Below, piece by piece: positions 1-6,500 of a stretch of DNA of 32,318 nt. Position 1 is the first letter of the stretch. Each line of letters starts with the position of its first letter. Source of the stretch: Mariniblastus sp. (lineage in GTDB: Bacteria; Planctomycetota; Planctomycetia; Pirellulales; Pirellulaceae). The notes beneath the pieces were generated by a model. The model was given only the letters and a program-made list of their open reading frames with translations. It searched no databases and was not told the DNA's origin. Where the stretch lies: NCBI GenBank assembly GCA_029251085.1, contig JAQXDZ010000011.1, positions 1 to 32,318 on the forward strand, given 5' to 3'. The position numbers were made by a program, and so were the translations under genes.

Positions 1-210
1 TAATATGGAGCCCGCATTGTGAAGCAAATCTTGAGACAAAAGCACGAACGGTAATTTCGCAAATATGATCGCTGAACAAAATCCTGACAGCAAAATAAAT
101 ACTTTATCAGGGGCCGAAAGCTTGATTCGATCGGCGGTATATTTTGAGGTGTATCTGGACGCGATAGCACCCGCAATGCAACCAAGTAAAGTGAATAGTG
201 GATAGTACAT
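1..210 (-). CDS. Lgt-like integral membrane protein, N-terminal part only (cut by window edge)
   Basis: This reading frame is open from an ATG at 210 to the window edge, giving 70 residues with no stop. It starts MYYPLFTLLGCIAGAIASRY and has two hydrophobic stretches (about residues 4-17 and 40-60) separated by a polar, basic segment. The order resembles the first part of prolipoprotein diacylglyceryl transferase: a tyrosine-led first helix, an RR/K-rich linker, then a helix ending in a GxxxxxRxxxVL-like stretch (here IIFAKLPFVL, with lysine where Lgt commonly has arginine). Lgt transfers diacylglycerol from phosphatidylglycerol to lipoprotein cysteines in the cytoplasmic membrane. The gene lies 94 bases downstream of the radical SAM gene on the same strand, so co-transcription is likely. 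The family call is tentative because the catalytic region lies outside the window. No clear Shine-Dalgarno sequence precedes the ATG. Confidence 0.5.
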   Translation of the reverse strand, partial: MYYPLFTLLGCIAGAIASRYTSKYTADRIKLSAPDKVFILLSGFCSAIIFAKLPFVLLSQDLLHNAGSIL

Positions 211-304
211 CGTTTGGATTTACTGTTGCAGAAAAGGTCTCGACAATTAAGAAGCAAAGACAGTTACGAAATTCAAAACACTTCCGAAATCATTAACAAA
301 CCTG

Positions 305-1825
305 TCAGTCGATTTGAACTAAGGCATTGTCCTGCGTCTGTGTTAGTTCAGGAAGAGCAACATGTCCGTTGCGATAAAGAACATTGTAGGCCGAAAATGG
401 AATGAGATGGCCCGATGGCAATATGTGGTGAACGCAAGATTTCATCAATTGCCGAATGTCAAAGTTATAGGCGTCCATAAAAGAAGTCGTCGTGATTCGG
501 AGCATGTGTTCGGGCTCCAATTCCAACTTAAGCGCACTGTTTAAAAAATCCTTCGCTAGAGAAACGGTGTTGCCTGCGGAAAGATCCGTTTCAGAATCAG
601 AATTATTCGCCTGCAAGTGCTGGGCAAACAAACCTAACGCACTATCTATTTGCTGTGGATCGGCATTGCCCAGTCCACATCCGAAGGCCTCTAGAACGGT
701 CGAAATTAATTCCTTGGCTCTCGGTCGGTCAAACGTTATTCGGCCGGATAATAAATCAATATGTCGCTCAATGTCAATGAATCGAGCTAGCGGGGTAAAT
801 TCTAAATCCGGAGCAAACCGTCGATAGGTATACGCAAGCGTGTGTCCGTTGGGGTGCGCGCAGGGCAGTGGCGAGAAATCAGAAGCACGCCACCTGCCGT
901 TCGTTTGGGCTTCGAGGCCGTGAAGAATGTCAGGAAACGTAATGCGTTGCTCAAGTTCATCGGGAAGAAAATACCGGCCTGTGTAAGTCGTTGGCTGGAA
1001 ACTTACGCCAGTGATCCAAGGTCGCTGAACTGCAAACTCTGTGATCGCCCCCATTTCGTGATCGTTAATTCCTGCTTGCAACGTACAAACAAGCGTCGTT
1101 CGGATCCCCAATTCCCCAAGCCGATCGATAGCCTTAAGTTTTGTTTCGACGAGTGAAACGCCACGCAGGGCTTCCGTTTGCACGTCTTCGAACGAATCAA
1201 ACTGGAAATAAACTTCGCATCGCGTTCGATAAGATGCAAGGAATTCGGCAAACTTTGGGTCCTTGGCTATTCGCAACCCATTTGTGTTGATCATGACGAT
1301 ATCGATCGGCTGATCGCACGCATATTGAAAAATTGTCTCGAACTCAGGATGAATCGTTGGCTCACCGCCTGAGAGTTGTAAAATCTCAGGTTGGGTCTCA
1401 ACCTCAACGAGACGGTCGATGGCGCGTTTGCATTCTTCCACAGTTAAGTGGGTTCCTCCAGGACCGCTGGCGGCGAAACAGATGGGGCATTCAAGGTTGC
1501 AATGGGAAGTGATCTCCAGCAGACCGATGCAACTGTGTTGCTCATGTTCGCTACAGACGCCACAGTCATAGGGGCAACCAAGCTTTGGCGCTATTCCAAA
1601 CTTGGTTGGTTGTTTACCGGGTAAAGTAAATTCATTTCGATCAAAAAGACTGGCGTCGCTACATACAAAGTCCTCCCGAACTCCATGGTCAGCGCAAAAC
1701 TTCCGAAAATAAACGCGGTTTCCTTTCGTGATTATTTTAGCATCAACCACCGCTAAACATTGAGGGCACAGACTTTTGGTCGTGCCAAGGAAGTTGTGTT
1801 CACGGTATTGATGCATTCGTATCAC
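305..1825 (-). CDS. Radical SAM enzyme of the Tes/COG1964 type
   Basis: A 506-residue radical SAM protein. The SAM-cluster motif CNLECPIC (C109, C113, C116) is followed by a GGEP SAM-binding motif at 153-156. N-terminal cysteines C20/C23, C44 and C55 resemble a rubredoxin- or zinc-ribbon-like module, and C84, C88, C91 and C99 (CPYDCGVC plus a later Cys) fit an auxiliary iron-sulfur cluster. This order matches archaeal tetraether lipid synthase (Tes, MJ0619), which couples lipid tails carbon to carbon, and its uncharacterised bacterial relatives. The C-terminal FMDAYNFD (449-456) and IPFSAYN segments also fit the family. S478 and G327 lie where I remember cysteines in relatives, so one auxiliary cluster may be altered. 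The protein is cytoplasmic or membrane-peripheral. The reading frame starts at a GTG (1825); an in-frame ATG at 1816 is an alternative, and neither has a good ribosome site. It sits 44 bases after the small membrane protein gene and 94 before the Lgt-like gene. The substrate is unknown. Confidence 0.85.
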   Translation of the reverse strand: MIRMHQYREHNFLGTTKSLCPQCLAVVDAKIITKGNRVYFRKFCADHGVREDFVCSDASLFDRNEFTLPGKQPTKFGIAPKLGCPYDCGVCSEHEQHSCIGLLEITSHCNLECPICFAASGPGGTHLTVEECKRAIDRLVEVETQPEILQLSGGEPTIHPEFETIFQYACDQPIDIVMINTNGLRIAKDPKFAEFLASYRTRCEVYFQFDSFEDVQTEALRGVSLVETKLKAIDRLGELGIRTTLVCTLQAGINDHEMGAITEFAVQRPWITGVSFQPTTYTGRYFLPDELEQRITFPDILHGLEAQTNGRWRASDFSPLPCAHPNGHTLAYTYRRFAPDLEFTPLARFIDIERHIDLLSGRITFDRPRAKELISTVLEAFGCGLGNADPQQIDSALGLFAQHLQANNSDSETDLSAGNTVSLAKDFLNSALKLELEPEHMLRITTTSFMDAYNFDIRQLMKSCVHHILPSGHLIPFSAYNVLYRNGHVALPELTQTQDNALVQID

Positions 1826-1869
1826 TCAAAGTTACAATTGGACGACTGAGGGAAACAATAATTGATTAT

Positions 1870-2208
1870 CTATTGCTTGGGTGTAAACCATGCAATTAAA
1901 CCTTTTCCACCAACCAAAAGAGCTGCAAACATAGAAAGCAGTCCCGCTCCACAGCAAATAGGCAGCAATAATTGACTGCCAACTCCACGGCCTTCGAAAA
2001 CAATTAAAACTCCAGAACAAGCGACGAAAAAGGCTATCGCTGCTAACAAAATAGAACTTAAAATCAAACAAAACCAAGCGAACAATTTTACGATGATATT
2101 AACATTTTTAGGTGGAACCTTCTTCTCTTCCACCTTTGCGTCGAAATCGCTTGCGACTGCGTATGGATTAAGAACCTCCTTATCATCAGGCTTATTGGAG
2201 TTTTTCAT
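1870..2208 (-). CDS. Small two-helix membrane protein with NPYAV motif
   Basis: A 112-residue protein of unknown function. A polar N-terminus carries LNPYAVAS (residues 13-20), a short motif that recurs near the start of many small planctomycete membrane proteins. A charged stretch (EEKKVPPK) follows, then two strongly hydrophobic segments at about residues 38-68 and 76-102, predicted to span the membrane, ending in a short basic tail. No catalytic motif is visible. It is the first gene of a probable operon: its stop is 44 bases before the radical SAM gene, with no terminator-like hairpin between. The ATG at 2208 lies just inside a perfect inverted repeat that would enclose its only Shine-Dalgarno-like purine stretch (GAAAGA). 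Whether it supports the neighbouring enzyme or is merely adjacent cannot be told from the sequence. Confidence 0.7.
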   Translation of the reverse strand: MKNSNKPDDKEVLNPYAVASDFDAKVEEKKVPPKNVNIIVKLFAWFCLILSSILLAAIAFFVACSGVLIVFEGRGVGSQLLLPICCGAGLLSMFAALLVGGKGLIAWFTPKQ

Positions 2209-2755
2209 CGTTGAAATCTTTCAACCGTAGTGCGTAACGAACTTGGTCAATGGGAGAGTTCAGCAACCGAGTCAACAGTATAGCGAATTGGAACGTCATC
2301 TTATACTGAGTTAAACACGCTTGCATCGCTTTCAAGTGTATTTCAAAAGCATAGCGAGGTCCGGCCCAAGACTGGCGCTGGCAATGTGCTGTTTGTTTCG
2401 GTGGAACTAGCAGAAATATTACACGCAAAAATCGAAGAAACGTTGGTGCAGGGGCTGATCAAGCCTCACCACAATAAAAATTGCATTGGTGAATTGGTTC
2501 CCAAGCGATCCGAATCTGCCCGAATAATCATTCAATGGATATGCGCCGTTAAAAATTCTTTTTGCTGAAAAGGGAGCAAACATCTGCTGCGATTCGTTAA
2601 ACTAAAATTTCGAACTGCGATGAAGACTGCATATTTAAAATTAGATCCAGACTTTCGGAGTTGTTTTTTTATTGGAATGTAGATATTTGCAAAAAAACCG
2701 CACCTCTCAAGTGTAATTATTGCCGATTTCATAAAGGATCCTACGAATTAAATGA
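2209..2755. other. Intergenic region between divergent genes, no convincing gene
   Basis: This 547-base gap separates the minus-strand NPYAV gene from the plus-strand TPR-sulfotransferase, so it should hold both promoters. Short open frames here (for example 2386-2568 plus and 2192-2428 minus) lack ribosome sites and protein-like composition. The right part, about 2560-2750, is A+T-rich with a T-run near 2665, as expected of a promoter region. No −10/−35 pair could be chosen with confidence. Apart from the inverted repeat at 2210-2225, I see only a weak GGCT/AGCC repeat near 2454. Confidence 0.5.
2210..2225 (-). promoter_or_regulatory. Inverted repeat covering the ribosome-binding region of the NPYAV gene
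   Basis: The sequence GTTGAAATCTTTCAAC is a 7-base inverted repeat around a 2-base centre. Read on the minus strand it is GTTGAAAGATTTCAAC and lies one base upstream of the ATG at 2208, so the GAAAGA stretch sits in the turn of a possible hairpin. It could be a translational control element or a repressor operator. The repeat itself is certain; the function is inferred. Confidence 0.35.
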
Positions 2756-4411
2756 ATGCAAAAAATGTCCAAGATTGAATTGCTGTTTGAGGAAGCCGTG
2801 CAGAAGCACCAAGCGGGTGATTTGACAGCCGCCGCGATTGGTTATGCTGCCGTATTGAAAGAGAACTCACGTCATTCGGATGCCTGGCATTTTGCAGGTC
2901 TGATTGCGCACCAAATGGGCAACGCCGATGACGCATTGCAGCAAATTAAATATGCCATCGAAATCGATCCCACCAATCCAGAATATTTCTCCAACCTCGC
3001 TTCGATCTTCAATTCGATGGGAGAACAGGAGTCGGCATTAGTATCAGCCGATAAGGCCATCGAAATTTCACCTGAGTTTGCCCCCGCTTTTTTTCAAAGG
3101 GGAATTGCGTTGGGGAAACAAAACAAAAACAGTGATGCACTACTTAGCTTTTATGCATCATCTAAGGCTGGATTTTCGGAGGTAAAGGTGCTTGCTGAAA
3201 CGGCCAGGATCAAACAGTTTCAGGGCGATTTCTTAGGTGCAATCGAGGATATTCAAAAAGCATTAGCAATTGATGATGACAATCCCCAAGCCTATTTTCA
3301 ACTGTCGCAATTTGTAAATCTTGGAGAGTATCAGTTCACCGAAACGCAATTAGACTCTTTGCGCAACCTTCTGGAATTGCCAAATCCAAACCTAACGTCG
3401 TCGAATCTACTCAATGTCGCGATGGCCGTACACTTGGAAAAGGAGCAAGAGTTTGCGGGAGCTTTTGAGCACTACACCCGCGCTGCTGGAGCGACGCATG
3501 CCCTGGGAGAGGGGAAAGGGCAGTTATTCAAGGAAGGTCAGCGTCAAAGCGTCATCGACGATTTGATTGAGTTCTTCACCCCAGAGACCATCGAGAGGTT
3601 CGCAAAAAATGGCAACCCGAGCGCAGCACCAGTCTTTATCGTCGGAATGCCGCGAAGTGGCACCACACTGGTTCAGCAAATGCTCTCCCGTCATTCTGCT
3701 GTCGAAGCTGTTGGAGAACTAGATTCCCTTGATGATTTAATTAAGTCAAGATTTGGTGATGCTAGTCAGGTTCGTTTGCGGGAAATGTTTAAAACGCTTG
3801 ATGATTTTTGGATTCGAGCCGGCGCGCAAGGGTACATCGATCAACTGACGCGTTATACCAGTTTTGATGATTTGGGTGAGGGTGGTGGCGCCGATTTTGC
3901 GATGCGTTTTATCGACAAGATGCCTGCAAACTATTTCCATATTGGGTTCATTACGATGCTGTTCCCCAATGCGAGAATAATCAATTGTATTCGTGACCCA
4001 AGAGACGTTTGTTTGTCTTGCTACTTTCAGTCTTTCGCCGCTGAGAATCTGCAGTTCATCACTTCTAGGTTTGGGTACCTTACGACTATCTATCGCAATT
4101 ATGCAAGGTTAATGAATCATTGGCGTTCGGTTGCTCCAGATTCCGTATTTGACGTTTGTTATGAGAGCCTAACGGAAGCACCCGAGGCGATTATCAAACC
4201 GGTTGTTAAACACTTGGGGTTGGACTGGGAAAGTAGTGTGCTTGAGTTCCACAACAGTGATACGCCTGTCAGTACTGCGAGTGCCGTCCAAGTCAGAAGA
4301 CCAATCTATACGACTTCGACAAAAAAATGGAAGCGATACGAGCCGCAACTGGCAGAGTTTCTCGAGATGCTCGGTCCAGAAATTGCAGATTATGAATCTG
4401 CAAAACAATAA
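2756..4411 (+). CDS. TPR-repeat sulfotransferase
   Basis: A 551-residue cytosolic protein in two parts. Residues 5-180 form about five tetratricopeptide repeats (for example GDLTAAAIGYAAVL, GNADDALQQIKYAIEIDPTN and GDFLGAIEDIQKALAIDDDN). Residues 290-545 are a sulfotransferase domain of the Sulfotransfer_3 type. The 5'-phosphosulfate loop of PAPS binding is GMPRSGTT (297-304), and the 3'-phosphate site is the segment around R413-D414 with S421 (CIRDPRDVCLSCYF). Such enzymes move sulfate from PAPS to a carbohydrate or tyrosine acceptor, and the TPR part probably holds the acceptor protein or a partner. The acceptor cannot be read from the sequence. The start is uncertain between the ATG at 2756 and the in-frame ATG at 2765; an AAGGAT stretch near 2733 is rather distant. 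It stands alone, with its own upstream gap and no obvious terminator. Confidence 0.9.
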   Translation: MQKMSKIELLFEEAVQKHQAGDLTAAAIGYAAVLKENSRHSDAWHFAGLIAHQMGNADDALQQIKYAIEIDPTNPEYFSNLASIFNSMGEQESALVSADKAIEISPEFAPAFFQRGIALGKQNKNSDALLSFYASSKAGFSEVKVLAETARIKQFQGDFLGAIEDIQKALAIDDDNPQAYFQLSQFVNLGEYQFTETQLDSLRNLLELPNPNLTSSNLLNVAMAVHLEKEQEFAGAFEHYTRAAGATHALGEGKGQLFKEGQRQSVIDDLIEFFTPETIERFAKNGNPSAAPVFIVGMPRSGTTLVQQMLSRHSAVEAVGELDSLDDLIKSRFGDASQVRLREMFKTLDDFWIRAGAQGYIDQLTRYTSFDDLGEGGGADFAMRFIDKMPANYFHIGFITMLFPNARIINCIRDPRDVCLSCYFQSFAAENLQFITSRFGYLTTIYRNYARLMNHWRSVAPDSVFDVCYESLTEAPEAIIKPVVKHLGLDWESSVLEFHNSDTPVSTASAVQVRRPIYTTSTKKWKRYEPQLAEFLEMLGPEIADYESAKQ

Positions 4412-4658
4412 GCAGCAGGTGCATAAGCTTTTTTAAAGAAGGGAACTTGTAATCGTAAGTGTCTCGTCTTTCGTGATTGACTACCAGCAAATAATTCATT
4501 GCGTGGGAACAATAGGCATGTAAACCGCGAAATTTTGTTTTCCTAGGTTGACAAGATTTATCGGCAAATTAACCACGCTTGGTTTGTTTTGCATTAAACT
4601 GGTGCCAGTGGGTTTGCCACTTTACTTAAATTTAGAAGACAGTTTGGAACCAACTCAA

Positions 4659-6125
4659 ATGAAATCTCCTCGGAAAAGCACAGTACGTTCATCTCGGCGT
4701 GACTTTATCAAAACAGGTGGTGTCCTTGCAGCAGGAAGCAGTTTTTTAATATCAGGTACGAAAGCATCTGGAAATATCATTGGAGCCAACGACCGAGTGA
4801 GAATGGCGGTGGCAGGGCTTAATGGTCGAGGTGGAGCACACATTGGAGGCTGGAATGGGCAAAAGAACGTTGAGGTGGTCTCTCTCATCGATCCTGACCA
4901 AAACGTTTTGGGGAAAAAGCTCGAGAAGCAAAAAGGGGCGAAAGGCTATGCCGATGTTCGTGTCGCCCTGGAAGATAAAAACCTCGATGGCATCTCGATT
5001 GCCACCCCCAACCACTGGCACTCTTTGATGACGATTTGGGCTGCTCAGGCGGGCAAGCACGTATACGTTGAGAAACCGATGAGCCACGACATTGCTGAAG
5101 GAAGAATTGTCGTCGAAGCTCAAAAAAAATATAACGTTGTTATTCAACACGGTACCCAGCGAAGAAGTTCGGCTGGAATTGCAGGTTTACATGAAGCTCT
5201 AGAATCAGGTGATTTGCCCCGATTGAAAATTGCCTACGGTTACTGTTGTAAGCCACGTGGTGGTATTGGAATTAAACAGGCGACTTCGGCGCCTCAAAAT
5301 CTCAATTGGGATCTTTGGAAAGGCCCAGCTGCCATTGATGAGTACCATCAAAATTACGTTCATTACAACTGGCATTGGTTTTGGAAAACAGGCAACGGTG
5401 ACCTAAACAATCAAGGGACTCATCAATTGGATGTCGCTCGTTGGGCAATTGACAGCGACCAATCTCACCCTGTTCGAGTAATGGCTATCGGTGGTAGGTT
5501 CCAATGGAAGGATCAAGGCGAGACGCCCAACACGATGTTTGGGATCGCTGAATATCCAAATGGTCAGTACGTTCTGTTTAATGTTCGAAACGTCAATTAC
5601 AAGGGCTACAAACACCAAGTCTTCAATGAATATTACCTTGAGGATGGCAGTGTAATCACAGGCGAAAATAAATATAAAATTCGGCGACCGGGAAAAAAAG
5701 CGGAAGACCTTGTGGTCAAGCCCGGCAAGGTAACACCTGGTGGCAATTGGGGGAGCTTCATTGCTGCTGTACGGGCGGCGGATCCGAATATGGCAAACGG
5801 CAATGCTCTGGATGCTCATTACGGGTGTGTAATGGGCCATCTCATTAACAATTCTTACCGACTTGGCAAACAAGTTCCCTTCAATGAAAAAGCTGTGTCA
5901 TTTGGAGACAACAAAGATGCAGCTGAACATTTCTTAAAATTGCATGAGATTATGCAGGGTGGGGTTGGGATTCCTAAGGATAAAGCTGAGTATACGGTTG
6001 GGCCTTGGTTGACTTTCGACTCGAAGACTGAGCGGCACATCGGAGACCATGCAAAAGAGGCGAATGCACTTCTTAAGGATCAAAATCGTCCCGGTTTTGA
6101 AGTTCCAGATTTGAAATCCATCTAA
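4659..6125 (+). CDS. Tat-exported Gfo/Idh/MocA family oxidoreductase
   Basis: I place the start at the ATG at 4659, giving 488 residues, because a twin-arginine signal then sits normally at the N-terminus: SSRRDFIKTGG (R13, R14) followed by a hydrophobic stretch to about residue 33. The longer frame from a TTG at 4548 would put about 37 extra residues ahead of it. A Rossmann nucleotide-binding segment follows (VAGLNGRGGAH, about 51-61) and then the family motif EKPM (138-141). The C-terminal half has the mixed-sheet part seen in planctomycete members (GDLNNQGTHQLDVARW). Members oxidise or reduce sugars with a tightly bound NAD(P). Tat export with the cofactor already bound is typical of the glucose-fructose oxidoreductase-like branch. 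Together with the ThuA and DUF1080 domains nearby, it could form or use 3-keto sugars outside the cytoplasm. The substrate is unknown. Confidence 0.9.
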   Translation: MKSPRKSTVRSSRRDFIKTGGVLAAGSSFLISGTKASGNIIGANDRVRMAVAGLNGRGGAHIGGWNGQKNVEVVSLIDPDQNVLGKKLEKQKGAKGYADVRVALEDKNLDGISIATPNHWHSLMTIWAAQAGKHVYVEKPMSHDIAEGRIVVEAQKKYNVVIQHGTQRRSSAGIAGLHEALESGDLPRLKIAYGYCCKPRGGIGIKQATSAPQNLNWDLWKGPAAIDEYHQNYVHYNWHWFWKTGNGDLNNQGTHQLDVARWAIDSDQSHPVRVMAIGGRFQWKDQGETPNTMFGIAEYPNGQYVLFNVRNVNYKGYKHQVFNEYYLEDGSVITGENKYKIRRPGKKAEDLVVKPGKVTPGGNWGSFIAAVRAADPNMANGNALDAHYGCVMGHLINNSYRLGKQVPFNEKAVSFGDNKDAAEHFLKLHEIMQGGVGIPKDKAEYTVGPWLTFDSKTERHIGDHAKEANALLKDQNRPGFEVPDLKSI

Positions 6126-6500
6126 TCTCATTAGTGCTGCTCAAAAACATTGGGCTATCAATTCACCTGACCAATCGTTGGCGGGCGATGCGTGGGTAGG
6201 TTTTAATAAATTAGCGAATTGCAAATTCATTTAACGCTCCTCAAGATCGTATTTTAACTGTTTCTCGTTGAAATACGGATGAAGAATCATTTTTAACTTC
6301 ATCACAAAAACCGTAATTTCACAGACATTTAGCCTGATGAATTTTATAGAATGGGCTTGGGTGCGAGCGTTTATCACTTGGCAAAGTTAACCTGTTTTGT
6401 GATTACTGCGACTTGCTGCCTGCATCAAAAGCTAAGTACAGATTGTGTTACCACCAATTTTGGTTAGGTAATTCAAATTCAACAGAGAATTCGGGTACCA
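6126..6500. other. Intergenic region with one clear stem-loop
   Basis: A 375-base gap between two same-strand genes, with no open frame that looks coding. It holds an inverted repeat at 6278-6303, GATGAAG and CTTCATC around a 12-base loop. An outer TACGG/CCGTA pair (6274-6278 and 6311-6315) could add to the base of the stem through a bulge. No T-run follows, so it does not look like an intrinsic terminator; a regulator site or a leader structure for the giant fusion downstream is possible. The promoter of that gene is expected here but not identified. Confidence 0.4.

Noticed and set aside
305..1825. Radical SAM protein as the sulfatase-maturing enzyme (anSME)
   Set aside because: The order of cysteines before the SAM motif and the FMDAYNFD segment fit the Tes/COG1964 group, not anSME, which begins close to its CxxxCxxC and has a SPASM domain.
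2386..2568. 60-residue plus-strand open frame
   Set aside because: No ribosome site, no recognisable motif, and it lies in a divergent promoter gap.
4548..4658. N-terminal extension of the Gfo/Idh/MocA gene from TTG 4548
   Set aside because: It would place about 37 residues, with its own hydrophobic patch, ahead of a textbook twin-arginine signal; the ATG at 4659 is more likely.
5403..5873. 156-residue minus-strand open frame
   Set aside because: Antisense to the Gfo/Idh/MocA gene, without family motifs or a ribosome site.
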